Below, one piece after another: positions 34,285-42,901 of a stretch of DNA of 64,000 nucleotides. The position numbers and the translations under genes are program-made. Numbering within the stretch: the stretch's first letter is position 1; each line of letters opens with the position of its first letter. Origin of the DNA: Pseudarthrobacter equi (GTDB lineage: Bacteria > Actinomycetota > Actinomycetes > Actinomycetales > Micrococcaceae); contig NZ_LT629779.1 of NCBI RefSeq assembly GCF_900105535.1, positions 496,001-560,000 on the forward strand, in the 5' to 3' direction. The notes beneath the pieces are model-generated. The model worked only from the letters and a program-made list of their open reading frames with translations. It made no database searches and was not told where the DNA came from.

Positions 34285-35311
34285 TGGAGCCGCGCACCAC
34301 CAGCGACGTTTCCAGCGTGACGCCGCCGGGCTTCAGGAACTTGCCCTCCATCAGCCGGCGCAGCTGCTCGCCCGCTTTCTGGCCCAGGGACGTGGCGGGC
34401 AAGTGGACGCTGGTCAGGCCGGGATTGCTGGTGGCCGAATAGGGAAGGTCGTCGAAGCCGGCCACCGCAAGTTCCTCCGGGATCCGCACACCGGCCACCC
34501 GAGCCTCCTGCAGCACGCCGTAACCGTGCGTATCGGTTCCGCAGACGACGGCGGTCACCCCCGCGCGCTGCCACTCCGGCCAGGCGGCGGCGAACGCGGC
34601 GGCCGCGGTCCCGACGTCGATGGTGGTGCTGATGATCCGGTCCGGGCTCACGGAGATGCCGCGCGCCGCGGCCTCTTCCAGGAACGCCGCACGCCGCACG
34701 GCAAACGTGTCGGTGCCGGTCACGCTGTCCACATAAGCCGCTTCCGTGTGCCCGGCGGCGGCCAGGTGTGCTGCCAGCTGGCGGGCCCCGCTGGCCACAT
34801 CGAGGTTGACGGATGGTGCGTAGGATTCCAGCCCGGGCGCGTCCAGCAGGACAAGGGGCGACGGCGAGGCGAGGTCCTCAAGGAAGTCCGCGTTGGGTGC
34901 GTCCACCAGCAGCCCGGCCGGGCGCAGCGACATGAGCCGCCGGACGTCGCTGGCCTGCGGAAACTCGCCCGCTTCGGTGACGGACAGCAGCAGCTGGTAC
35001 TGCGGGCCGAGTGCTTCCCGTACCCCGTCGATGACCTTGGCGAAGAAGGGGTTGGAGATATCCGGCGCCACCAGGATGACGATGGAGCTCACGCCCTTGG
35101 CCAGCGAGCTGCCGATTCCGTCCACCACATAGCCAAGCTCGGCAATGGCGTCACGAACCCGGGCCACGTTGTCCTCGGAGACGCGGCCCGCCGTCTTGCC
35201 GTTGGCCACAAGGGATACCGTCGCCGTCGAAACACCTGCCCGGGCGGCGACCATGGCCGCCGTGATCCGCCGTGGGCGCGCGTGCTGCTGCCTCTGTTCC
35301 GCGGATTCCAT
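34274..35311 (-). CDS. LacI-family regulator, probable repressor of the nucleoside operon
   Basis: A 345-residue LacI/GalR protein. ATG 35311 is preferred because the frame upstream lacks family similarity. The helix-turn-helix TAAMVAARAGVSTATVSLVA lies at about residues 17-36, followed by hinge GYVVDGIGSSLAKG and an effector domain (VILVAPDISNPFF through GFDDLPYSATSNPGLT). It is divergent from the nucleoside hydrolase-transporter-ribokinase operon, with a small membrane-protein gene between. The intergenic region ahead of that operon carries GTCAAGCGCTTGAC-type palindromes suited to a LacI protein, so it probably represses that operon and responds to a nucleoside or ribose. Confidence 0.88.
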   Translation of the reverse strand: MESAEQRQQHARPRRITAAMVAARAGVSTATVSLVANGKTAGRVSEDNVARVRDAIAELGYVVDGIGSSLAKGVSSIVILVAPDISNPFFAKVIDGVREALGPQYQLLLSVTEAGEFPQASDVRRLMSLRPAGLLVDAPNADFLEDLASPSPLVLLDAPGLESYAPSVNLDVASGARQLAAHLAAAGHTEAAYVDSVTGTDTFAVRRAAFLEEAAARGISVSPDRIISTTIDVGTAAAAFAAAWPEWQRAGVTAVVCGTDTHGYGVLQEARVAGVRIPEELAVAGFDDLPYSATSNPGLTSVHLPATSLGQKAGEQLRRLMEGKFLKPGGVTLETSLVVRGSTTA

Positions 35312-35372
35312 ACGTTGATCGTAGTGGGCGTGGAGCAGCACTCGCCGCTGGCGTGTGCTGCGCCTGGCCCTG

Positions 35373-35567
35373 CTAGCTGCTCGGGCGCTGGGCGCGCAGG
35401 GCCAGCACGGCCCTTGAGGCAAACGCACAGCCCGCGAGCAGCAGAATGACTGCCGACACGATGGAGTACCAGACTCCATTGGCGGTCAGTGCGATGTAGA
35501 CGCCGATGAGAGAGAAGACAACTGCCCCCAGCGACCAAATGAGCGTTGCCCTCTTGGTGTTATCCAT
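35373..35567 (-). CDS. Small two-helix membrane protein
   Basis: A 64-residue protein with two hydrophobic helices: about residues 8-28 (LIWSLGAVVFSLIGVYIAL) and 32-52 (VWYSIVSAVILLLAGCAF), and a basic C-terminal tail ALRAQRPSS. A GAGG ribosome-site-like sequence precedes ATG 35567. The composition is that of many uncharacterised actinobacterial inner-membrane peptides. It reads in the same direction as the LacI gene, 61 bases upstream of it. Function unknown. Confidence 0.65.
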   Translation of the reverse strand: MDNTKRATLIWSLGAVVFSLIGVYIALTANGVWYSIVSAVILLLAGCAFASRAVLALRAQRPSS

Positions 35568-35739
35568 GACCTCAGCCTAGGCGACATCGTTCCTGTTCAG
35601 CGCCCCGGGGCGGTCCCGCCGGATCTTCGTGAATCCCGACGGCGGCAGCCGCTGAGCCGGCAGCGGCACCGCGACCGCGCCGATGGCGCTGAGCCGGTAG
35701 CCTGGCGGATATGGCGCGCATGTGCCATAAAAAATCAGG

Positions 35740-35794
35740 GTCAAGCGCGGCAATACGTCAAGCGCTTGACCTGCACCAACGTTAAGCGTTTGAC
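35740..35794. promoter_or_regulatory. Tandem LacI-type operators upstream of the nucleoside operon
   Basis: The perfect 14-bp palindrome GTCAAGCGCTTGAC lies at 35757-35770, an imperfect copy GTTAAGCGTTTGAC at 35781-35794 (start-to-start 24 bases), and a half site GTCAAGCG at 35740-35747. They lie 95-149 bases before ATG 35889. The central CG and the divergent LacI gene make these its probable binding sites. Nothing else is visible in this 321-base gap. Confidence 0.72.
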
Positions 35795-35888
35795 GTACGC
35801 CACATTCTGCTGCCATGATCACTCCTGAACGCTACAACTCCCCGGACGCCAGGCAGCTGGCACGGGCCCCAATGACGTGGAGAACACC

Positions 35889-36956
35889 ATGGAACCCAAC
35901 TTCCAGAACCCTGAGCCGGTCCAGGGCGCCGAGCGCAGGAAAATCATCCTGGACTGCGACCCCGGGCATGACGACGCTGTGGCGTTGCTGCTCGCACACG
36001 GCAACCCCAACATCGACCTGCTGGCTGTCACCACAGTGGTGGGCAACCAGACCCTCGAAAAAGTCACCCGCAACGCGCTCGCCGTGGGCACCATCGCCGG
36101 CATCACCGGCGTTCCCTTCGCTGCCGGCTGCGACCGCCCGCTGGTCCGCAGCATCGAAACCGCACCGGACATCCACGGCGAGTCCGGCATGGACGGCCCC
36201 GCCCTGCCCGAGTCCACCATCGAACTGGACCCGCGCCACGCCGTCGACCTCATCATCGACACCGTGATGGCGCACGAACCCGGCACCGTCACCCTGGTCC
36301 CCACCGCCGGCCTGACCAACATCGCCCTGGCCGCCCGCAAGGAACCCCGCATCGTGGAACGCGTCAAGGAAGTGGTCCTCATGGGCGGCGGCTACCACGT
36401 GGGCAACTGGAGCGCCGTGGCCGAGTTCAACATCATCATCGACCCCGAGGCCGCGCACATCGTCTTCAACGAGAAGTGGCCAGTGGTGATGGTGGGCCTG
36501 GACCTCACCCACCAGGCGCTGGCCACCCCGGACGTGGTGGAAAAGATCGCCGCCATCGGTACCGGGCCGGCGAAGTTCGTCACCGAGCTGATGGACTTCT
36601 TCGCCCACACGTACAAGGACGCCCAGGGCTTCGACTACCCGCCCGTCCACGATCCCTGCGCCGTCGCGTACGTCATCGACCCCAGCATCGTCAGCACCCG
36701 CAAGGTGCCCGTCAACATCGAACTGCAGGGCACCCTCACCCTTGGCATGACCGTGGCCGATTTCCGCGCCCCGGCGCCCGCCGACTGCCACACCAGCGTT
36801 GCCGTGGACCTGGACCACGGACGGTTCTGGGACCTCGTCACCGACGCACTGGTCCGCATCGGCGAGCCGGGCCCCGGTGACACGGACAACAAAGGCAACG
36901 CGTCCGACGTCGTCCGTCCCGAAAGTGCCCAGCTCACCGCCGGAGGGGTCAAGTAA
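35889..36956 (+). CDS. Inosine/uridine-preferring nucleoside hydrolase
   Basis: A 355-residue N-ribohydrolase that splits nucleosides into base and ribose. ATG 35889 has GGAG 6 bases upstream; GTG 35877 would add four residues. The calcium-binding DCDPGHDD motif is at residues 22-29. Further landmarks are VVLMGGGYHVGNW, AEFNIIIDPEAA and the VHDPCAVAYV active-site region with His. It heads a three-gene operon with an MFS transporter and a ribokinase, so the operon imports or handles nucleosides, cleaves them and phosphorylates the released ribose. Control is probably by the divergent LacI protein. Confidence 0.92.
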   Translation: MEPNFQNPEPVQGAERRKIILDCDPGHDDAVALLLAHGNPNIDLLAVTTVVGNQTLEKVTRNALAVGTIAGITGVPFAAGCDRPLVRSIETAPDIHGESGMDGPALPESTIELDPRHAVDLIIDTVMAHEPGTVTLVPTAGLTNIALAARKEPRIVERVKEVVLMGGGYHVGNWSAVAEFNIIIDPEAAHIVFNEKWPVVMVGLDLTHQALATPDVVEKIAAIGTGPAKFVTELMDFFAHTYKDAQGFDYPPVHDPCAVAYVIDPSIVSTRKVPVNIELQGTLTLGMTVADFRAPAPADCHTSVAVDLDHGRFWDLVTDALVRIGEPGPGDTDNKGNASDVVRPESAQLTAGGVK

Positions 36957-38383
36957 TGGCCGCCACCATCACTGAAACCAAGACCGGCCGCGGCAACATC
37001 GCAGCCCTCATGACCGCGCTGCTGGCCGCCTGCGTGGCGTTCCAGCTCAACGCGTCCATGCTTAGCCCCGCCCTGGTGACCATGGGCGAGGAGCTCAAAG
37101 CGGACCAGGCCGTCATCGGGCTCTCGCAGACCTGGTTCTTCACCGCCGCCGCCCTGTTCTCCCTGTTCCTGCCGCGGCTGAGCGACATCGTGGGCCGCAA
37201 GAAGGTCCTCGTGGGCATGATGGTGATGATGGCCGTGGGTTCGGTCATCGCCGCCCTCGCCCCGGACATCACCTGGCTCTTTGTGGGCCGCATCATCCAG
37301 GGCGTCAGCGGACCCACCGTGCCGCTGTGCCTGATCATGCTCCGCTCCGCCGTCAGCAACCCCCGCAAGTACGGCACGCTCATGGGCCTGATCACCGCCG
37401 TCAACGGCGGCGTGGCGGGCGTGGACTCCTTCGTGGGCGGCTACTTCGCCGAGCACTTCGGCTTCCGCAGCATCTTCTGGCTGATGGTGGTCCTGGCCGT
37501 CGCTGCCACCGCCCTCATCGTGTTCCTGGCCGCCGAAAGCAAGCCTGCCGCTGGTACCCGGATGGACTGGCTGGGCGTGTTCTTCATCGTGGTGGCCGTC
37601 GGTGCCCTGCTCACCGCCCTGAACGAAGGCTCCAAGCTGGTGGGCGGCTTCAACTCCGGCACGCTCATCCTGAGCCTGGCGCTGGTGGCCGTGTCCGTCG
37701 TCGCGTTCCTTGCCTTCTGGCGCGCCGAACAGCGCGCCGCGCAGCCCATGGTGGAAACCGTGCACCTGCGCCAGCGCGCCACCTGGGCCCCGCTGCTCAC
37801 CACCACCCTGACCATGACCGGCATCTTCGCCGTCATCAACGGCATCGTTCCCGCCTACGTCCAGGCCGCGGAGCCCGGGTTCGGGGTGGGCCCCACCGAG
37901 ATGTCGCTGATCATCCTCACCCCGTACGCCCTGCTGGGCTGGGTGGTGGGCCCGCTCAGCGGCAAGCTCGCACCGGTCCTGGGATACACCAAGGTGCTGC
38001 GCATCGGCCTGCTCGGCAGCATCGCGGCGCTGGCCGTCATCGGGTTCCTGGGCCTGCACAGCCTGCCGATGATGATTGCCGGCACGGTCTTGCTGGGCAT
38101 CATGTACGCCGGTACGGTCAACATCATGCTCAACGGACTCGGCGTTGTCCTCTCGCCCGCCGGCAACCCCGGCTTCCTGCCCGGCATGAACGCCGGTGCC
38201 TTCAACCTCGGTGCGGGCCTGAGCTTCCTCATCCTGCCGGCCGTGCTGGTGGCGACAGCCTCCCTTGGCGATGCCTCCGCTTCCTACCTGACCGTGGTGG
38301 TGGTCGGCCTGGGGCTGACGGTGGCCGCGTTCGCTGCATCGCTGCTGATCCCCAAGCCGGTTGAGGCCGAGGTGGCCGAATGA
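36956..38383 (+). CDS. MFS transporter, probable nucleoside/ribose permease
   Basis: A 475-residue major facilitator with about 14 hydrophobic segments, resembling the DHA2-like branch. The ATG overlaps the hydrolase stop by one base, with GGAGGGG just upstream. Landmarks are LPRLSDIVGRKKVLV (the conserved cytoplasmic loop 2-3 motif) and RIIQGVSGPTVPLCL in helix 4. The DHA2 branch is best known for drug efflux, but its position between a nucleoside hydrolase and a ribokinase makes nucleoside or pentose transport more likely. This role is inferred from neighbours only. Confidence 0.87.
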   Translation: MAATITETKTGRGNIAALMTALLAACVAFQLNASMLSPALVTMGEELKADQAVIGLSQTWFFTAAALFSLFLPRLSDIVGRKKVLVGMMVMMAVGSVIAALAPDITWLFVGRIIQGVSGPTVPLCLIMLRSAVSNPRKYGTLMGLITAVNGGVAGVDSFVGGYFAEHFGFRSIFWLMVVLAVAATALIVFLAAESKPAAGTRMDWLGVFFIVVAVGALLTALNEGSKLVGGFNSGTLILSLALVAVSVVAFLAFWRAEQRAAQPMVETVHLRQRATWAPLLTTTLTMTGIFAVINGIVPAYVQAAEPGFGVGPTEMSLIILTPYALLGWVVGPLSGKLAPVLGYTKVLRIGLLGSIAALAVIGFLGLHSLPMMIAGTVLLGIMYAGTVNIMLNGLGVVLSPAGNPGFLPGMNAGAFNLGAGLSFLILPAVLVATASLGDASASYLTVVVVGLGLTVAAFAASLLIPKPVEAEVAE

Positions 38384-39363
38384 GCGCCGATGCCGGGACC
38401 GCAGGTTCCGTGGGCACTGGCCGGATTGTCGTCGTCGGGTCCCTCAACGCGGACCTCACCATCTACTGCGAGCGGCTCCCGCAGCCGGGCGAAACGGTGC
38501 ACGGCAACGGCTTCGCCGTGAACCCCGGCGGCAAGAGCGCCAACCAGGCGGTCGCCGCCGGCCGCCTGGGCGGGCACGTCAGCCTGGTGGGTGCCGTGGG
38601 GGATGACCCCAACGGGCACATGCTGCTGGCCTCGGTGGCCGGTGCCGGCGTGGACGTAGGGCAGGTGCGCACCTCCAGCGAGCCCACCGGCGTCGCCGTG
38701 ATCGCCGTCGACGCCGGCGGCGAGAACAACATCATCATCTCCGCGGGCGCCAACGGCACGCTGTCCCCGGCGGACGTGGCGGAGGCCGCGGACGTCCTGG
38801 AGGGCGCCGCCGTCGTCAGCCTCTGCCTGGAAGTTGCCATGCCCACGGTGCTGGCCGCGGCGCAGGCAGGCCACGACGCCGGCGCAAAGGTCCTGCTGAA
38901 CCTCTCGCCGTACGCCCACATCCCCGCAGCGCTGGCTGAGTTGGTGGACGTCCTGCTGGTGAACGCGCATGAAGCCGCGCTGTTCCTCGGGCCTGGGGCC
39001 TCCGTCCCGGGTGCCGGCGCCCACGCGGCGCAATGGGATGCCGTCCGCGAACGCTTTGCCGAACGGGGGATCCGGCAGGTGCTGGTGACCCTCGGGGCGA
39101 ACGGGTCCGTGGTGCTGGATTCCGACGCCCCCGCCAACCGGTCCGTGGTGTTCGTGAAGCCCACCAAGGTTGACGCGGTGGACACCACCGGCGCCGGGGA
39201 CGCCTTCACCGGTGCCGTGGCGGTCCGGCTCGCCGCCGGTGATGCCCTCGCCGACGCCGCAGCGTTCGCCTCCGTGGCCGCGGCCCTGGCCACCACGCGC
39301 AAGGGCACCCAGGCGGCGTATCCGGAAACGGCCGACGTCGAACGCCGCCTGCGCGTCTCCTAA
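38380..39363 (+). CDS. rbsK: Ribokinase
   Basis: A 327-residue PfkB-family kinase. Its ATG overlaps the transporter stop (ATGA). Landmarks are VVVGSLNADLT (N-terminal strand), NPGGKSANQAVAAGRLGG (the ribokinase substrate signature), AGANGTLSPADV and the catalytic DTTGAGDAFTGA loop. The match to canonical RbsK is stronger than for the other two PfkB genes in the window (133-1101 and 42902-43846). It should phosphorylate ribose released by the nucleoside hydrolase to ribose-5-phosphate. It is the last gene of the operon. Confidence 0.9.
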   Translation: MSADAGTAGSVGTGRIVVVGSLNADLTIYCERLPQPGETVHGNGFAVNPGGKSANQAVAAGRLGGHVSLVGAVGDDPNGHMLLASVAGAGVDVGQVRTSSEPTGVAVIAVDAGGENNIIISAGANGTLSPADVAEAADVLEGAAVVSLCLEVAMPTVLAAAQAGHDAGAKVLLNLSPYAHIPAALAELVDVLLVNAHEAALFLGPGASVPGAGAHAAQWDAVRERFAERGIRQVLVTLGANGSVVLDSDAPANRSVVFVKPTKVDAVDTTGAGDAFTGAVAVRLAAGDALADAAAFASVAAALATTRKGTQAAYPETADVERRLRVS

Positions 39364-39482
39364 CCCCATCGATTGTTCCCCACCGGCACCCTAGCCTCGA
39401 AAGCTCGGCCAAGGAACCCTGCGGGCGTGGGCCCAAACGCCCTTTTCAGGCGTCAGAACGGCGTTTACGGAGCAATCGATGT

Positions 39483-40223
39483 TCAGCCGAGTGCTTCCAG
39501 CGTGACGCCGGTGTGCTCTTCCAGCCGGGCGAGCAGGGCGTCCTGGAAATCGTGATCTTCCGCGGCCGGGTGCGGGGTCTGCCGGCGCTGGTGGTACCAG
39601 TAGCCGCCGCTGCCCTGGGCGTCCGGGTCATCACTGGTGGCCAGCCACTCCTGCGTGCGGTGGCCGAGCTCAAGATCGTCCGGGGCGGAGCGTCCGCCCA
39701 TCCGGGTGGGCACCCAGCCCGGGTCCACGGCGTTGCTGGTGACGCCGGGTACCAGGCGGGCCAGGGCGGCGGAGATGGCCGTGATGTGCAGCTTGGTGGT
39801 GGAATACGACGCCGTGGCGGAGCGGCCTGACCAGTCCAGGCCGTCGAGACGGGTGTTGCCGCCGCGGTGCATGCCGCTGCTCAGGTAGATCAGCCGGCGC
39901 GGCCCGCTGATCAGCGCGGTGAGCAGGTACGGCGCCACCACGTTGACGGGCAGGAGCGCGGCACCGTCCAGTACTCCGGCGTTGTGGATCACGGCGTGTA
40001 TCCCGCCGATGCGGTTGGCCTGGTCAGCGAGTTGGCGGACCTCGGCGTCGTCCGAAAGGTCTCCCACCAGGCACTGCGCACCCTGGTCCACCAGGTGCTG
40101 CACCGCGGGCAGGCGCCGGGCGGACCGGGCGTGAACCAGCACGTGGTGGCCTTCACGGGCCAGTGTTTCCGCCGTTGCCAGGCCCAGCCCGTCCGTTGAA
40201 CCGGTCACCAGAATCCGTGCCAT
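39483..40223 (-). CDS. Short-chain dehydrogenase/reductase family protein
   Basis: A 246-residue Rossmann-fold oxidoreductase. The cofactor motif is TGSTDGLG (residues 7-14), the stabilising NAG motif is HNAGVLDG, and the catalytic Tyr and Lys lie in YSTTK. The sequence fits the retinol-dehydrogenase-like atypical group in which ALISGPRRLIYLSSG precedes the active site. The C-terminal GGYWYHQRRQTPH is typical of homologues annotated as daunorubicin C-13 ketoreductase-like. Single gene; substrate unknown. Confidence 0.87.
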   Translation of the reverse strand: MARILVTGSTDGLGLATAETLAREGHHVLVHARSARRLPAVQHLVDQGAQCLVGDLSDDAEVRQLADQANRIGGIHAVIHNAGVLDGAALLPVNVVAPYLLTALISGPRRLIYLSSGMHRGGNTRLDGLDWSGRSATASYSTTKLHITAISAALARLVPGVTSNAVDPGWVPTRMGGRSAPDDLELGHRTQEWLATSDDPDAQGSGGYWYHQRRQTPHPAAEDHDFQDALLARLEEHTGVTLEALG

Positions 40224-40291
40224 GGAAGAACCTCCGTTGTTTGTGCTCCAGGTACCCAGTTATACCCGCGCCCAAGTCCGCCGCCGGGAGC

Positions 40292-41215
40292 TCAGTTCAG
40301 CAGCCAGGCCGCCCCGAGCAGCAACGGAACGGCCAGCGCCGAGGTGATCACCGCCGTCGTCTGCGCAAGGCTTTGGCCCACGCGGTACCGCACAGCGTAG
40401 AGGACCACGTTCTGGCCGGTGGGCAATATGGCACAGGCGGTCACCACGAAGGTGTTGAAGTCGTCCAGGTGGAAGACGTAGCTGGCCAGGAGCCAGGCGA
40501 GGGCGGGCTGGATGGCTGATTTCAGGACGACGGCCAGGAACGTGGGCGCGCTGTCGCTGCTGCTGGCCCGGGGTGAGAGGCCATGGAGGGACATGCCGAA
40601 GATGATCAGCATCAGCGGAACCGTCACCTGGGCGATGAGCCTAAGCGGGTCCAGCACCAGGGTGGGGATTTCGATGCCGACGGCGCTGACGATGATGCCC
40701 AGGATGGCCGCCACTGTCACGGGGTTGCGGAAGGGCGTGGCGAGGATGCGGCGCAGGGACGGCTTGGTTCCGTCCGGGTTGGTCAGGTCCAGGATGGTCA
40801 GCGCGATGGGGGTGATCACGGCGAGCTGGAACAGCATGATGGGTGTGACGTAGGTGGCGCTTCCCATGACGTACTGCGACAGCGGAACGCCGAGGTTGGT
40901 GGAGTTCACGATGCCTGTGGCCAGGGCGCCGATGGTGGTGCGGCGGACTCCCCATCGGGCGATTGCACCCACCAGGGCGAACACCGCCATCATGGCAACG
41001 GCGGTGACCACCGAGATCAGGCCCGTTTCGCTCAGGACCTCCGAGATGTGCCGGGTGGCGATCATCGAGAACATCAGGCTGGGCAGTCCCACCAGGAACG
41101 TCAGGCTGGAAAGCACCTTGGTGCCCTGCGGGCCCAGCGCATTCGACCTGCCGAGCACGTAGCCGACGAACATGACCACGCCCACCACAAAAAATCCCTT
41201 TAGGACTCCGTCCAC
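40292..41215 (-). CDS. AEC-family (auxin efflux carrier-like) transporter
   Basis: A 307-residue integral membrane protein with about ten hydrophobic helices arranged as two similar halves. Landmarks are GYVLGRSNALGPQG near the N-terminus, NSTNLGVPLSQYV in the first half, and PLMLIIFGMSLHG and ACAILPTGQNVVLYA in the second half; the paired Asn/Pro-containing helix breaks are typical of the family. Bacterial members export or exchange small organic acids such as malate or malonate. There is no catabolic gene beside it that would identify the substrate. Confidence 0.88.
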   Translation of the reverse strand: MDGVLKGFFVVGVVMFVGYVLGRSNALGPQGTKVLSSLTFLVGLPSLMFSMIATRHISEVLSETGLISVVTAVAMMAVFALVGAIARWGVRRTTIGALATGIVNSTNLGVPLSQYVMGSATYVTPIMLFQLAVITPIALTILDLTNPDGTKPSLRRILATPFRNPVTVAAILGIIVSAVGIEIPTLVLDPLRLIAQVTVPLMLIIFGMSLHGLSPRASSSDSAPTFLAVVLKSAIQPALAWLLASYVFHLDDFNTFVVTACAILPTGQNVVLYAVRYRVGQSLAQTTAVITSALAVPLLLGAAWLLN

Positions 41216-41334
41216 ACCGCTGTCCTCAATCTCATCGCCCTTCGGGCGGCAGTACCTGGCGGAGCCTTTGACCAGTGCCTTTGGCCAGAGCCTTTGACTG
41301 CTGCCGTTGCCCGCTGCCCTGGCAGGAGGCCCTG

Positions 41335-41991
41335 TCAGATGCTATCCGTAGGGGCGGCGCGGGAATCAATTTGCTCCGTCAGTGCGTCAATCCGCTCCAG
41401 CGCGCCGGTGAGGCGCTCCACGGAAGCCCACAGTTCCGGCTGCTGTTCACGGATCTCTTCAAGGGAAGCCCCGGTGGAGCGCAGGGATCCCAGGTCGAAG
41501 CTGACGTTGGTCCGGGCTCCCGCCACGGCCGCGCGGAGGGCACCGAAAGCGACAACGACGTCGGCGATCAGTGCCTTATTGCCGTGCGCCGCCAGCCAGG
41601 CGAGATCGTCTATGGCCTGCACCGCCCGGGCGCCGAGCACGGCGGAGGCGTGCGCGGCGTCAACTGAGGCCTCGCGGATGGCGTTGTCCCGTTCAGCGCC
41701 GGGCTCCAACCGGAAGGCGGCGCCGAAGGCCCGGGACGCCGTCGAATCCTCGTCGGCCAGGTGCAGCGCCTCGCTCCGCAGTCTCCGGGCACGGTCCCTG
41801 AGATCGTCCACGGTTTGCTGATGGTCCGCGCCCGGTTCGGTATAGCCGGCCACCATCGAGGCCAACGACGCAGCAACGGCCAGCATTACGCCTGTCCCGG
41901 CACCGCCGCCCGGTGAGCCGGTGGATTCGGACAGGCCCTGCGTCCACTCCTCAACGGTGGAACTCCGGGTGGTCACGTCACGTTCTTCCAT
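41335..41991 (-). CDS. Cyclodeaminase/cyclohydrolase family protein (FTCD C-domain)
   Basis: A 218-residue helical protein. ATG 41991 is preferred over the longer frame, which overlaps the divergent hydrolase; a GTG at 41976 with GGAAGAA upstream is an alternative. Landmarks are STGSPGGGAGTGVMLAVAAS near the N-terminus and the helical repeat region with LRDRARRL and DEDSTASRAFGAAF. These match the formiminotetrahydrofolate cyclodeaminase/methenyltetrahydrofolate cyclohydrolase domain (PF04961). It may convert a one-carbon folate intermediate. No histidine-degradation genes are adjacent. Confidence 0.82.
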   Translation of the reverse strand: MEERDVTTRSSTVEEWTQGLSESTGSPGGGAGTGVMLAVAASLASMVAGYTEPGADHQQTVDDLRDRARRLRSEALHLADEDSTASRAFGAAFRLEPGAERDNAIREASVDAAHASAVLGARAVQAIDDLAWLAAHGNKALIADVVVAFGALRAAVAGARTNVSFDLGSLRSTGASLEEIREQQPELWASVERLTGALERIDALTEQIDSRAAPTDSI

Positions 41992-42070
41992 GGTTGAAGG
42001 GTGCCCAGGAACAGGCCCGGCTAAACGGGTCCGGTCCCTGCCGTCCCGTCCCCCCATGTAGTCTCGGCAC

Positions 42071-42865
42071 ATGATCCAACGCCACCGCTACCCGTACGGC
42101 GAGGATCCCAGCCAGTGGGGCGAACTGTTCCTCCCCGATCTTCCCGTAGGCGCCCGGCACCAGGGCGTGGTGGTGGTGATCCATGGCGGTTACTGGCGCG
42201 CGCAGTACGGCGCCGAGCTCGGCGAACCTCTGGCCAGGGACCTGGCGGAACACGGGATCGCCGCCTGGAACCTGGAGTACCGGCGCGCCGGAAACGGAGG
42301 CGGCTGGCCCGGCACGTTCGATGACATCCTGGCGGGCATCGACCAGCTGGCAGCGCTCGCGGACCCCCATGCCCTGGACCTGGGGAAGGTGGTGGCCCTG
42401 GGCCATTCGGCCGGAGGGCACCTGGCCGTCTGGGCCGCCGGGCGGGACAGGGTGGCGGAACTGGGGACAGGAAACGCGGACAGCCTTCCAGGCCGGCGGG
42501 GAGTCCGGCTCGCCGGCGTGGTCAGCCAGTCCGGGGTCCTGGACCTGGCCGGCGCTGAACGCCTCAACCTCAGCAACGGTGCCGTAGCCAACCTGCTGGG
42601 CGGACCGTCGTCGGAATTCCCCGCCCGGTACCGGCTGGCCAGCCCCATGGCGGCGCTGCCGCTGGACGTTCCCGTGTACGCCGTCCACGCCGACGCCGAC
42701 CACGATGTGCCGCCGGAAATGTCCACAGGCTATGTGGATGCGGCCCGGGGATCGACGGTGCCCGCACGGTTCGTCAGCGTCCCCGGCGACCACTTCGCGC
42801 TGATCGACATCACCGCCCCGGCCTACCTGGCGTGCCGCCAACTGGTGTGTGAACTGCTGCGCTGA
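42071..42865 (+). CDS. Alpha/beta hydrolase, kynurenine-formamidase-like esterase
   Basis: A 264-residue cytoplasmic alpha/beta hydrolase. The oxyanion-hole motif HGGYWR (residues 38-43) is the form seen in kynurenine formamidases and BD-FAE esterases. The nucleophile Ser lies in GHSAGGH. The acid Asp is in HADADHDVPP and the His in PGDHFALID. It is divergent from the cyclodeaminase gene and followed 36 bases later by a PfkB kinase in the same orientation. No other tryptophan-catabolic gene is seen, so substrate is open. Confidence 0.88.
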   Translation: MIQRHRYPYGEDPSQWGELFLPDLPVGARHQGVVVVIHGGYWRAQYGAELGEPLARDLAEHGIAAWNLEYRRAGNGGGWPGTFDDILAGIDQLAALADPHALDLGKVVALGHSAGGHLAVWAAGRDRVAELGTGNADSLPGRRGVRLAGVVSQSGVLDLAGAERLNLSNGAVANLLGGPSSEFPARYRLASPMAALPLDVPVYAVHADADHDVPPEMSTGYVDAARGSTVPARFVSVPGDHFALIDITAPAYLACRQLVCELLR

Positions 42866-42901
42866 CATGGAATTCGGCCCCGCCCGCTTCTCTGGCAGAG
42901 T

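Noticed and set aside
35815..36267. Plus-strand frame overlapping the nucleoside hydrolase start
   Set aside because: Ser/Thr/Arg/Pro-rich shadow frame; the hydrolase frame has the DCDPGHDD motif and a proper ribosome site.
36635..38059. Minus-strand open frame of 474 codons
   Set aside because: Antisense to the MFS transporter gene, low-complexity His/Gly/Glu-rich, no domain.
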